Assembly: GCF_035989285.1 (NCBI RefSeq)
Contig: NZ_CP108513.1
Location: forward strand, 4,960,001-5,024,000
Source: Streptomyces sp. NBC_01235
GTDB taxonomy: Bacteria > Actinomycetota > Actinomycetes > Streptomycetales > Streptomycetaceae
Reading direction: 5' to 3'
Length of the DNA: 64,000 nucleotides
In this document: positions 1-7,927 of the stretch, piece by piece
How the letters are laid out: every line of letters starts with the position of its first letter
Position numbering within the stretch: position 1 is the stretch's first letter
Position numbers and translations under genes: made by a program
The notes under the pieces: model-generated
Told to the model about the DNA's origin: nothing
The model's input: the letters and a program-made list of their open reading frames with translations, nothing else
Database searches by the model: none

Positions 1-921
1 TGGCCCGGCGGCGAACTCGCCGACCGGCTCAGGGTGTCCCGCCGCACGGTCCGGCGGGACATCGACCGGCTGCGCGAGCTGGGGTATCCCGTACAGGCGT
101 CCAAGGGCTCGGACGGCGGGTACCGGCTGGTCGCGGGCAAGGCGATGCCGCCGCTCGTGCTCGACGACGAAGAGGCGGTGGCGATCGCGGTCGGGCTGCG
201 GGCGGGCGCCGGTCACGCACTGGAGGGGGTCGACGAGGCGTCCGTACGGGCCCTGGCCAAGCTGGAGCAGGTACTGCCGGCCCGGCTGCGCCACCGCGTG
301 TCCACTCTGCAGGCCGCGACCACGCCGCTGACCAGCGGGGACGGCGCGACCATCGCACCCGAGACGCTGACCGTCATCGCGTCGACCGTGGCCGGGCAGG
401 AGCGGTTGCGGTTCGCCTACCGCGCGAAGGACAGCACGCAGTCGCGCCGCCTGACCGAGCCCTACCGGCTCGTGTCCACGGGCCGGCGGTGGTACCTCGT
501 GGCGTACGACCTCGACCGCGAGGACTGGCGGACCTTCCGGGTCGACCGGATCCAGGACCCGTTCGCGACCGGCGCCCGCTTCACACCACGGGAGTTGCCT
601 ACGGGCAGCGCGGCGGAATACCTCCGGCGGTCCATCCAACGACGCCCGGACGCGAACGAGTACGAACTCGACGTCACCTTCGACGCCCCGCCGGAGTTCG
701 TGGCGTCGCGGCTGCCGGCATGGCTCGGAACCTCGGTCGCGAACCCGGTCGAGAACGGCGAGAACGGCTGCCGTCTGCGCACCTCGACCAGCGATCCGGT
801 GGAGTGGGTGGCGGTACGACTGGCCATGCTGGGCTGCGAGTTCTCGGTCCGGGGACCAGCTGAACTGGTGGAGTACGTAAGGGAGTTGGGCGGCCGGTTG
901 GGACGGGCGGGCAGTGGGTGA
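1..921 (+). CDS. WYL-domain helix-turn-helix transcriptional regulator, 5' end outside window
   Basis: The reading frame is open from the first base of the window, which already codes for the end of a winged helix (GELADRLRVSRRTVRRDI), so the true start lies upstream and the GTG at 34 is internal. The N-terminal HTH of DeoR/YafY type is followed by a WYL effector domain; the diagnostic region is RRWYLVAYDLDREDWRTFRVDRI around residues 150-175, and a WCX-like C-terminal part follows. Proteins of this family are cytoplasmic DNA-binding regulators, often responding to nucleic-acid or metabolite ligands. The target cannot be read from the window. About 307 codons are visible, close to full family length, so only a few residues are missing. 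Confidence 0.85.
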   Translation, partial: WPGGELADRLRVSRRTVRRDIDRLRELGYPVQASKGSDGGYRLVAGKAMPPLVLDDEEAVAIAVGLRAGAGHALEGVDEASVRALAKLEQVLPARLRHRVSTLQAATTPLTSGDGATIAPETLTVIASTVAGQERLRFAYRAKDSTQSRRLTEPYRLVSTGRRWYLVAYDLDREDWRTFRVDRIQDPFATGARFTPRELPTGSAAEYLRRSIQRRPDANEYELDVTFDAPPEFVASRLPAWLGTSVANPVENGENGCRLRTSTSDPVEWVAVRLAMLGCEFSVRGPAELVEYVRELGGRLGRAGSG

Positions 922-953
922 GGGCGCTCGGGTGCGGGGGGGGGGTGAAGCGG

Positions 954-998
954 GTGCGGGGTGAAGTGGTGCGGGGTGAAGTGGTGCGGGGTGAAGTA
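954..998. repeat. Three tandem 15-bp repeats
   Basis: The 15-mer GTGCGGGGTGAAGTG occurs three times in succession (954, 969, 984), the last copy ending in A. It lies 33 bp after the WYL gene stop in otherwise gene-free DNA before the convergent tetR gene. No function is evident. Confidence 0.85.
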
Positions 999-1095
999 GG
1001 GGCGTACGAAAGGTACGTGGGAGAGGGTGCGGTCAAAGAGCGCGTGGGGGGAGTGAGTTCGCGTGGGGAGGCAGTGCGCGCGGGTGGGGCGCGGG

Positions 1096-1968
1096 TCAAG
1101 CCCGCTGGGGCTCCCCCGTCGGCTGCGTCGGCCCGGTCGGCTGCGTCGGCTGCGTCGGCCCGGTCGGCTGCGTCGGCTGCGTCGGCCCGGTCAGCTGGGT
1201 CGGCTGCGTCGGCTGGGTCGGCTGCGTCGGCCCGGTCGGCTGGGTCGGCCCGGTCGGCTGGGTCGGCCCGGTCGGCTGCGTCGGCCTTTCATCCCACGTG
1301 AAGCCCCGCAGGGCCCGCAGGTTGCGCAGCGCCAGTTCTGCCGGGCCGTCCGGGCCGGTGGGCGGGGTGTTGCTCGCCGCCCAGCTCTCGACCGCGACCC
1401 GGACGGCGGCACTGGCCACCGCTCCGGTGAAGCGCTGGTGCGGTGAGGCAACGTTGTCGGAAGCGGAGGCGGGCGACGAAGTGACCGCCTGCGCCGCCGT
1501 GGCCGCCGCCCGCTCCGCCAGCACCTCCGTGAGGGTGCTCTCCGAGATGTGGCAGACCTCCGCCCAGACCTTGCCGAGAGCCGGACTCGTTCCGGCCAGC
1601 CGGATCAGGGTGCGGACCCATTCCCAGGACGCCGCCGACACTCCGTGACCGGGGACGAGGGTGTGTCGCACGGCGTGTTCCAGCGCCTCCGGCACGGGCA
1701 GTCCGGCCGGGGCCTCGCGCACCGCCTCCGACCAGCGTTGGGCGCCCGCCGCGTAGAGGGGGGCGACGGCCTCTTCCTTGGTCGCGAAGTACCGGTAGAA
1801 GGTGCGCGGGGCGATGCCTGCGGCCTGGGCGATGTCCTCGGCGCGGGTGGCCTTCAGGCCCCGGCTGACGAAGAGGCCGGCAGCTGCCCGGGCGATCTCC
1901 ATTCGGGTCGCCGCTTTGCGCCGCTCGGTCAGCGAAGCCGGAGCGGGGGTGGGGGTGGAGCTGATCAC
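1096..1968 (-). CDS. TetR/AcrR family regulator with repetitive Thr-Gln-Pro tail
   Basis: Residues about 12-60 form a TetR-type DNA-binding domain (helix-turn-helix IAQAAGIAPRTFYRYFATKEE), followed by a helical ligand/dimer domain that ends near residue 225 at GFTWDERP. The protein then carries an unusual tail of about 60 residues built only of T-Q-P and T-G-P triplets, encoded by a 9-bp tandem repeat. Normal family members are about 190-230 residues, so this 290-residue protein is extended entirely by the repeat. The start at 1968 is followed closely upstream by a perfect TGGCA-N5-TGCCA palindrome, a plausible auto-operator. No obvious target gene is adjacent. Confidence 0.85.
   Translation of the reverse strand: MISSTPTPAPASLTERRKAATRMEIARAAAGLFVSRGLKATRAEDIAQAAGIAPRTFYRYFATKEEAVAPLYAAGAQRWSEAVREAPAGLPVPEALEHAVRHTLVPGHGVSAASWEWVRTLIRLAGTSPALGKVWAEVCHISESTLTEVLAERAAATAAQAVTSSPASASDNVASPHQRFTGAVASAAVRVAVESWAASNTPPTGPDGPAELALRNLRALRGFTWDERPTQPTGPTQPTGPTQPTGPTQPTQPTQPTQLTGPTQPTQPTGPTQPTQPTGPTQPTGEPQRA
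1118..1288. repeat. Nineteen tandem 9-bp units inside the tetR gene
   Basis: On the plus strand the units are GTCGGCTGS and GTCGGCCCG in irregular alternation, 19 in all, with minor variants (GTCAGCTGG, GTCGGCCTT). The period of nine keeps the tetR frame open, giving TQP or TGP per unit. Copy number can therefore change without frameshift. Confidence 0.95.
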
Positions 1969-1988
1969 GTCGGCAGGCTATGCCCATG

Positions 1989-2003
1989 TGGCACAATCTG
2001 CCA
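1989..2003. promoter_or_regulatory. Putative TetR operator palindrome
   Basis: TGGCA-CAATC-TGCCA is a perfect 5-bp inverted repeat with a 5-bp spacer, 20 bp upstream of the tetR start codon at 1968. Position and symmetry suit an autoregulatory operator. This is inferred only. Confidence 0.4.
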
Positions 2004-2213
2004 TTCGGGCGGGCCACCCCGTGGTTCAGGTACGGGGTGCCCCGCCCTCCCGGCGTACCCGCACGCCTTCTGTACGCCTGGCGGGGCATGTGCGCCCGCA
2101 ATCCCCGCCTGGGGCCGACATCCCCACTCGGCGGACAAACCCGAGGGACAAACCTGGGGCGAACACCGGCGGCCGAATCTGGCCAAACCCGGGGGAACTC
2201 GGGGGACAAAAAG

Positions 2214-2259
2214 GAGCCGGGCCCCGGCGCCTGGGGGGAGAGGCGCCGAAGCCCGGCTC
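2214..2259. terminator. Long two-part hairpin, possible terminator or attenuator
   Basis: GAGCCGGGC pairs with GCCCGGCTC, and inside it GGCGCCT pairs with AGGCGCC, with small bulges and an 8-nt loop (16 bp of pairing in total). It lies between hrdD and tetR, so it could end hrdD transcripts or structure a long tetR leader. No U-tract follows on either strand. Confidence 0.5.
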
Positions 2260-2947
2260 AGGGAGAGTCCCGGCGCCGGGGGGATGTGCGTCGGGACTTG
2301 GCTCACGTAGGACAAAGACCTGGGGAAGAGCTGCAGGGCCCGGCCGACCCGAACTCCTGTGCCGACCTGAACTCCCGTGCTCTGAAGTCTTGTTCCCGCA
2401 CTCTTCCCGGTTGAAGCGGCGTTCCCGCGCCATGTTTGCGCGGCCCTCCACCACCCGGCGCACGCGGGCGGAGACCCAGCACCAGGCAACGCCCGAGGCC
2501 CACTCACCACAGCCCCGAAACCGACTCGGCCCCGCCCTCCCCCACCCGAAGCCGACCCGTGTCATCCCCAACCCCGAGGCCCAACCCAGGCAAACCCCAA
2601 CCCCGAGGCCAACCCAGGCAGCCTCCAGTCCCAGGCCCAGCCAGGCAAACCCCAGCCCCAGGCCAAGCCCAGGCAGCCTCTAGTCCCAGGCCCAGGCCCA
2701 GCCAGGCGAACCCCGGCCCCCAGGCCAAACCTGGCCCGGTCAAGCCCACGCCCCGCCCAAACGGAGGACAGCCAGGCCAGGCCGGGCCGACCTTCATGCC
2801 CAGCCCAACGGACGATCACGCCAGCCCAAGCCAACCCTCACGCCCAGCCCAGCTACCTGCCCGGCCGAACATCAAGCCCGCCCCAGCTGCACGCCCCGCC
2901 CGCCAGCCCAGCGGAGCGCCCAGCCCAGCCCAGCGCAGCGCCCAGCG

Positions 2948-3946
2948 TCAGGCTGCTGCCTCGAAGCCCGTGTCGCGGGCCAGCTTCTTCAGTTCCATGA
3001 GGGCGTGCTTCTCGATCTGGCGGATGCGTTCCCTCGTCAGGCCGTGTTCCTTGCCGACCTCGGTCAGGGTGCGCTCGCGGCCGTCGTCGATGCCGTACCG
3101 CATCTTGATGATGGAGGCGGTGCGCGGGTCGAGGCGGTCGATCAAGCCGTCCAGTTCCTCGCTGCGCAGCAGGGTCATGACGGACTGCTCGGGCGAGACG
3201 GCGGAGGTGTCCTCCAGCAGGTCGCCGAACTGGGTGTCGCCGTCGTCGTCGACGGACATGTTCAGCGAGACCGGGTCACGGGCCCAGTCCAGGACGTCCG
3301 TGACGCGCTCCGGCGTGGAGCCGAGCTCGGTCGCGATCTCGGCGGGCTCCGGGTCGCGGCCGTTCTCCCGGTTGAACTCGCGCTGCACGCGCCGGATCCG
3401 GCCGAGCTCCTCCACGAGGTGGACGGGCAGGCGGATCGTGCGCGACTGGTCCGCTATCGAGCGGGTGATGGCCTGACGGATCCACCAGGTCGCGTACGTG
3501 GAGAACTTGAAGCCCTTGCGGTAGTCGAACTTCTCGACCGCGCGCACCAGACCGGCGTTGCCCTCCTGGATGAGGTCGAGGAGGGGGAGACCGCTGCGGG
3601 GGTAGCGGCGGGCGACCGCGACGACCAGGCGGAGGTTGGAACGGATGAAGACGTCCTTGGCCCGCTCGCTGTCGGCGACCAGAGCCTCGAGCTCCTCACG
3701 GGAGGCGTCCGCCTTGGACTCCTCCTCGCCGTCGAGGACCTGCTGCGCGAAGACGCCCGCCTCGATGATCTGGGACAACTCGACTTCCTTGGCGGCGTCG
3801 AGCAGCGGTGTACGCGCGATCTCGTCGAGGTACATGCCGACCAGGTCGCGGTCGGCGATCTCGCCGCCATGGGCGCGAACACTGCGGGCCGCGTCGGTCG
3901 TCCCGCCGGTGGCGGACTTGCGACGGGCGACGGCACGGGTTGCCAT
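2948..3946 (-). CDS. hrdD: RNA polymerase principal-like sigma factor HrdD
   Basis: This is a group 2 sigma-70 factor of 332 residues that directs RNA polymerase to a promoter subset. Region 1.2 (DLVGMYLDEIARTPLL), region 2 with the core-binding and -10 recognition helix (YATWWIRQAITRSIADQ), region 3, and region 4 with the -35 helix (LTEVGKEHGLTRERIRQIE) are all present. The start ATG at 3946 gives MATRAVARRKS, matches my memory of HrdD length, and follows GGGAG; the open frame extends further upstream but lacks sigma homology. In Streptomyces HrdD is dispensable and belongs to the thiol-oxidative SigR regulon, in agreement with the SigR promoter found upstream. The divergent neighbour is the acetyltransferase at 4154. 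Confidence 0.95.
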   Translation of the reverse strand: MATRAVARRKSATGGTTDAARSVRAHGGEIADRDLVGMYLDEIARTPLLDAAKEVELSQIIEAGVFAQQVLDGEEESKADASREELEALVADSERAKDVFIRSNLRLVVAVARRYPRSGLPLLDLIQEGNAGLVRAVEKFDYRKGFKFSTYATWWIRQAITRSIADQSRTIRLPVHLVEELGRIRRVQREFNRENGRDPEPAEIATELGSTPERVTDVLDWARDPVSLNMSVDDDGDTQFGDLLEDTSAVSPEQSVMTLLRSEELDGLIDRLDPRTASIIKMRYGIDDGRERTLTEVGKEHGLTRERIRQIEKHALMELKKLARDTGFEAAA

Positions 3947-4066
3947 GCGTGCTCCCTTGCGATGGAGGTTCAGCGGGTGGCCTTCGGACGCTCGGCGTTC
4001 CCCGAGGTTTCGGCAGTCCTGGAAACTCCCGGAACTCTCCTCGGGTGCCCTGCATCCGATGGAAAC

Positions 4067-4093
4067 AACGACTGGAATCAGGACAGAATTCCC
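4067..4093 (-). promoter_or_regulatory. SigR-type promoter of hrdD
   Basis: Read on the minus strand, GGGAAT (4093-4088) is separated by exactly 18 nt from GTT (4069-4067), the GGGAAT-N18-GTT consensus of the disulfide-stress sigma factor SigR. It lies about 120 bp upstream of the hrdD start, with no other gene between. Confidence 0.85.
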
Positions 4094-4153
4094 AACCCGC
4101 ACCCCGATTTTTATGATCATGCAGTACCCTGTCGGACCACGCGGGGAGGCGCG

Positions 4154-4693
4154 ATGCCGTCGGAACGTACAGAGGTGCAGGTCAGACCGGGAGTCGAGGG
4201 TGATCTCGACGCCCTCACCCGTCTCTACAACCACTACGTACGTGAGACGCCCATCACATTCGACACCGCGGTCTTCACTCCGGAAGAGCGACGTCCTTGG
4301 CTGCTCTCCCACCCTGAAGACGGCCCGTACCGCCTGTTGGTTGCCACAGAAGCGGACTCACAGGACATCCAGGGGACCTCACAGGAAATCCTTGGCTACG
4401 CCACATCCAGCCCTTACCGGCCAAAGGCGGCCTACTCCACCTCGGTGGAGGTGACGGTCTACGTCGCCCCGCACGCCGGCCGGCGCGGCATCGGCACGCT
4501 CCTCTACAAGGCGCTCTTCGAGGCACTGGCGGGCGAGGACGTGCACCGGGCGTACGCGGGCATCGCCCAACCGAACGAAGCGTCCGCGCGGCTGCACGAA
4601 CGCTTCGGTTTCCGGCACGTCGGCACCTACCGGGAGGTGGGCCGCAAGTTCGGCCGCTACTGGGACGTCGCCTGGTACGAAAAGGACCTGTAG
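4154..4693 (+). CDS. GNAT N-acetyltransferase of phosphinothricin acetyltransferase type
   Basis: 179 residues. It resembles the Pat/Bar branch of GNATs, which transfer acetyl from acetyl-CoA to phosphinothricin or methionine sulfoximine and related amino acids. The early motif YNHYVRETPITFD, the acetyl-CoA loop HAGRRGIGTLLY (about residue 105) and the late motif ARLHERFGFRHVGTYREVGRKFGRYWDV are all typical. The ATG at 4154 has GGGGAGG 4 nt upstream; the open frame extends upstream into the hrdD promoter region and is rejected. The gene is divergent from hrdD. The chromosomal role is probably detoxification; substrate is inferred from family only. Confidence 0.85.
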   Translation: MPSERTEVQVRPGVEGDLDALTRLYNHYVRETPITFDTAVFTPEERRPWLLSHPEDGPYRLLVATEADSQDIQGTSQEILGYATSSPYRPKAAYSTSVEVTVYVAPHAGRRGIGTLLYKALFEALAGEDVHRAYAGIAQPNEASARLHERFGFRHVGTYREVGRKFGRYWDVAWYEKDL

Positions 4694-4716
4694 GCCGGCC
4701 GAACCACCCCGACCGG

Positions 4717-5526
4717 TCAGCCGAACTGCACCGACCGCTTCGCCATCCCCATCCAGAAGCCGTCGATCACCGACTTCTGGGCGTCCAGCTCGCCGGACAC
4801 CTCCGCCGCGCCCATGGTCACGAAGAGCGGGGCGAAGTGCTCGGTGCGCGGGTGGGCGTAGCGGCCGGCCGGGGCCTTGTGGAGGAAGTCCAGCAGGCCG
4901 TCCCAGTCGCGGGCCTCCAGTGCGCGCCGGCCCCAGTCGTCGAACTCGGAGGACCAGGTCGGCACTCCCCCGCCGGCGTGCCGCAGCGCGGCCAGGTTGT
5001 GGGTGAAGAAGCCGGAGCCGACGATCAGGACGCCCTCGTCGCGCAGCGGCGCCAGCTTGCGGCCGATCTCCATGAGCTTGACGGGGTCGAGGGTCGGCAT
5101 GGAGATCTGAAGGACGGGGATGTCGGCGGTCGGGAACATCTCGACGAGCGGGACGTACGCGCCGTGGTCGAGGCCCCGGTCGGGGATGTCCTGTACGGGG
5201 ATGCCCGGGGCGCGCAGCAGCTTGCGCACGCTCTCGGCGAGCTCGGGTGCGCCGGGGGCGTCGTACTTCACCCGGTAGTAGTGCTCGGGGAAGCCCCAGA
5301 AGTCGTAGACCAGGGGGACCGGGTCGACGGCGCCGAGGGCGAGCGGGGCCTCCTCCCAGTGGGCGGAGACCATGAGGATCGCCTTGGGGCGGGGCAGGCC
5401 GGCGGACCAGGCGGCGAGTTCGCCGGGCCAGATGGGGTCGTCCGCGAGCGGCGGGGCACCATGACTGAGGTAGAGCGCGGGCATACGCCCCTGGGGGAGG
5501 GCTCGCTCCTGGGGTGCGGCGGTCAT
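4717..5526 (-). CDS. LigB-type class III extradiol / DOPA dioxygenase family protein
   Basis: 269 residues. The fold is that of class III extradiol ring-cleavage dioxygenases of the 4,5-DOPA dioxygenase (YgiD) branch, cytoplasmic metalloenzymes that open catechol rings. Candidate metal ligands are His22 (LSHGAPPL), His56 (VSAHWEE) and a C-terminal His near residue 229 (RTEHFAPLF); His121 (DHGAYVPL) and His176 (FTHNL) are the conserved active-site positions. The gene is divergent from the MarR regulator at 5693 across an AT-rich region, a common arrangement for catechol or phenolic sensing. The 3' end is convergent with the acetyltransferase, 23 bp apart. Confidence 0.88.
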   Translation of the reverse strand: MTAAPQERALPQGRMPALYLSHGAPPLADDPIWPGELAAWSAGLPRPKAILMVSAHWEEAPLALGAVDPVPLVYDFWGFPEHYYRVKYDAPGAPELAESVRKLLRAPGIPVQDIPDRGLDHGAYVPLVEMFPTADIPVLQISMPTLDPVKLMEIGRKLAPLRDEGVLIVGSGFFTHNLAALRHAGGGVPTWSSEFDDWGRRALEARDWDGLLDFLHKAPAGRYAHPRTEHFAPLFVTMGAAEVSGELDAQKSVIDGFWMGMAKRSVQFG

Positions 5527-5692
5527 GGCGGTGACTCCTTCCGGGGACTCGGCCCCTCACTCCGGCCGCTCCAGGCACTCCTGGCACTCCTGGATCGTCC
5601 GGCACGGTTGATTGAAATCTAAAACGTCAATATCAATGAGCATATTCCTAATTGGTTTAAAATTCAAGGAGCGGACGTTTACAGTGGAGTAC
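5527..5692. promoter_or_regulatory. Divergent promoter and operator region for dioxygenase and marR
   Basis: From 5608 to 5680 the DNA is strikingly AT-rich for this genome. It contains AAACGTC (5622-5628) and its inverse GACGTTT (5674-5680), plus ATTGA and TCAAT half-sites around 5611-5637. A MarR protein probably binds here and controls both genes. Exact promoter boxes cannot be fixed by eye. Confidence 0.5.
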
Positions 5693-6199
5693 ATGACGAA
5701 GGCATCTACATCCGCTGACGAGCCATGGCTCACCGCCGAGGAGCAGCTCATCTGGCGCTCCTACGTGCACGCCACGACCCTCCTGGAGGACCACATGGAC
5801 CGCCAGCTCCAGCGTGACGTGGGCATGCCGCACATCTACTACGGACTCCTGGTCAAGCTCGCCGAGTCCTCCCGCCGGCGGCTGCGGATGACCGAGCTGG
5901 CCATGCAAGCGAAGATCACCCGGTCCCGCCTCTCGCACGCCATCGCCCGCCTGGAGAAGAACGGCTGGGTCCGGCGCGAGGACTGCCCCTCCGACAAGCG
6001 CGGCCAGTTCGCCGTACTGACCGACCAGGGCCTGGAGGTGCTCCAGCGGGCCGCGCCGGGCCACGTCACCGTCGTCCGCAAGGCGGTGTTCGACCGGCTC
6101 ACCCCCGAACAGCAGAAGTCCCTCGGCGAGATCATGCAGATCATCGCCGAGGGACTCCAGCCCAACGAAGCGGGTGCCGACCTGCCCTGGCTGCGTTAA
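5693..6199 (+). CDS. MarR family transcriptional regulator
   Basis: 168 residues from the ATG at 5693. The winged-helix motif (RMTELAMQAKITRSRLSHAIARLEKNGWVRREDCPSDKR, about residues 65-105) is the MarR signature, with the wing Asp-Lys-Arg present. GGAG sits only 3 nt before this ATG; a GTG at 5684, served by AAGGAG at 5666, is the alternative start. The longer open frame to 5612 runs through the AT-rich operator region and is unlikely to be translated. It probably represses the divergent dioxygenase gene and possibly the convergent efflux operon. Confidence 0.9.
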   Translation: MTKASTSADEPWLTAEEQLIWRSYVHATTLLEDHMDRQLQRDVGMPHIYYGLLVKLAESSRRRLRMTELAMQAKITRSRLSHAIARLEKNGWVRREDCPSDKRGQFAVLTDQGLEVLQRAAPGHVTVVRKAVFDRLTPEQQKSLGEIMQIIAEGLQPNEAGADLPWLR

Positions 6200-6233
6200 C
6201 CCACCGGGGCTACGCGCGTCAGAGCTACGCGCG

Positions 6234-7772
6234 TCAGTGGACCATCACCGGCACCGCGTCCTCGGCGTCCTGCGCCCCCGAGCCCGCGACCGCGCCCATG
6301 TCCGGCTTGCCGGCGTTGACGAGGGTCAGGGCGATGGCGGCGGCGACGACCAGAATGCCGACGGCGAACCAGATGGCGCTGGTGTAGCCGTGCACCATGC
6401 CCTCCAGCTGCACCAGCTGCTGCTGGGGCCTGGAGGCGGCACCGGCCATGTGGTCCTTGATGTACGAGGTCGTCGCGGACGCGGCGATCGTGTTCAGCAG
6501 GGCGGTGCCGATGGCGCCGCCCACCTGCTGCGAGGTGTTGACCATCGCGGAGGCCACACCGGCGTCCCGCGGCTCGATGCCGTACGTGGCCAGAGACATG
6601 GCCGGCATGAACGCCGTACCCATACCGAGGCCGAGCAGGAGCATCGCCGGCATCAGCACCGCCGCGTACGAGGAGTCGATCTCCAGCCGGGTCAGCAGCA
6701 GCATGCCGAGGGCGGCGACCAGGAAGCCGGGGCCCATCAGCAGACGCGGGGCGACCCGGGTCATCAGACGGGTGCCGATCTGGGTGGAGCCGGTGATCAT
6801 GCCCGCGATCATCGGGAGGAACGCGAAGCCGGTCTTGACCGGCGAGTAGCCCTTCACGATCTGCAGGTAGTAGGTCAGGAAGAGGAACAGGCCGAACATC
6901 GCGATGATCGCGAGGCCGAGGGAGAGGTAGATACCGCCCCGGTTGCGCTCGGTGATCACGCGCAGCGGCAGCAGCGGAGCCTTGACCTTCGACTCGACGA
7001 TCACGAAAGCGAGCAGCAGCACGGCGGACGCGGCGAACATGCCGATCGTCACGGAGTCGCCCCACCCCTCGGACTCGGCGCGGGTGAAGCCGTAGACCAG
7101 GGCGACCAGGCCGAGCGTGGAGAGGATGACGCCCGGGACGTCGAGGGGGGAACGGTTACGGCCGCCCTCGGGCTCACGGATGACGAAGTAGGCGCCGGCC
7201 GCGGCGACGATCGCGAACGGGATGTTGACGAAGAACGTCCAGCGCCAGTCCAGGTACTCGGTGAGGAAGCCGCCGAGGATCAGACCGACGGCGCCGCCAC
7301 CACCGGCGATCGCGCCGTAGATGCCGAACGCCTTGGCACGCTCCTTCGCGTCCGTGAACATCACGGCGAGCAGCGAGAGCGCGGCGGGCGCGAGCAGCGC
7401 GCCGAACGCGCCCTGCAGGGCGCGGGCGCCGAACATCATCGCCTCGTTGGCGGCCGCGCCACCGAGCGCGGAGGCCGCGGCGAAGCCGCCGAGGCCGACG
7501 ACGAAGGCACGCTTGCGGCCCCACAGGTCGGCTATGCGGCCGCCGAAGAGCAGCAGACCGCCGAAGGCGAGGGCGTAGGCGGTGACGATCCACTGCCGGT
7601 TGCCGTCGGAGATGCCCAGGTCCTGCTGGGCGGAGGGCATCGCGATGTTCACGATGGTCGCGTCGAGGACGACCATCAGCTGGGCGAGGGCGATGAAGGC
7701 CAGCGCTTTCCACCGGTTGGCGTCCGGTGCGCCGCCCGTCCTGCCGGGGGCCTTCTGGGCTGTTTCAGACAT
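6234..7772 (-). CDS. DHA2 family (14-TM) drug efflux MFS transporter
   Basis: 512 residues from the ATG at 7772 (MSETAQKAPG). It is an inner-membrane proton-drug antiporter of the EmrB/QacA type. Motif A is recognisable (GGRIADLWGRKRAFV, near residue 85), as are motif C-like glycines in TM5, and the hydrophobic pattern suits 14 helices. The open frame extends to 7874 but codes there for Arg-rich sequence without homology. The tetR gene at 7928-8578 lies upstream on the same strand with a 155-bp gap, so the two probably form a repressor-pump operon controlled by the operator pair at 8617-8671. Confidence 0.93.
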   Translation of the reverse strand: MSETAQKAPGRTGGAPDANRWKALAFIALAQLMVVLDATIVNIAMPSAQQDLGISDGNRQWIVTAYALAFGGLLLFGGRIADLWGRKRAFVVGLGGFAAASALGGAAANEAMMFGARALQGAFGALLAPAALSLLAVMFTDAKERAKAFGIYGAIAGGGGAVGLILGGFLTEYLDWRWTFFVNIPFAIVAAAGAYFVIREPEGGRNRSPLDVPGVILSTLGLVALVYGFTRAESEGWGDSVTIGMFAASAVLLLAFVIVESKVKAPLLPLRVITERNRGGIYLSLGLAIIAMFGLFLFLTYYLQIVKGYSPVKTGFAFLPMIAGMITGSTQIGTRLMTRVAPRLLMGPGFLVAALGMLLLTRLEIDSSYAAVLMPAMLLLGLGMGTAFMPAMSLATYGIEPRDAGVASAMVNTSQQVGGAIGTALLNTIAASATTSYIKDHMAGAASRPQQQLVQLEGMVHGYTSAIWFAVGILVVAAAIALTLVNAGKPDMGAVAGSGAQDAEDAVPVMVH

Positions 7773-7927
7773 GGGAATACCCGCTTCGGGACTTCGTGAC
7801 GGAAAAAAGGTGACGTAGATGACGTAAGGGATGGCTCGTCGTCGGTGACGGCCGGTCGGCAACGTTCGTGGCAACGTGGGTGATGACTGCTGCGATACCG
7901 CGAATTAATCGCTCGGGGACGAGCCCC

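Larger units (their letters stand above)
1969..2947. other. Gene-free C-rich stretch between hrdD and tetR
   Basis: No reading frame here has recognisable protein content; all six frames give low-complexity Pro/Arg/Gly strings. From about 2560 to 2940 the plus strand is strongly C-rich and the minus strand G-rich. It is built of imperfect units of about 55-60 bp that restart with CAGGCAAACCCC or CAGGCGAACCCC at about 2590, 2643 and 2703. The stretch is downstream of hrdD and upstream of tetR on the minus strand and could hold untranslated transcript or structure-forming DNA. Confidence 0.6.

Noticed and set aside
1096..1301. Ser/Ala/Arg repeat protein on the plus strand (918-1301)
   Set aside because: It is the antisense reading of the 9-bp repeats in the TetR gene and has no natural start or homology.
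2436..3476. Long plus-strand frame of 346 codons opposite the end of hrdD
   Set aside because: It is Pro/Ser/Arg low complexity, continues across the C-rich repeats, and is antisense to a convincing sigma factor.
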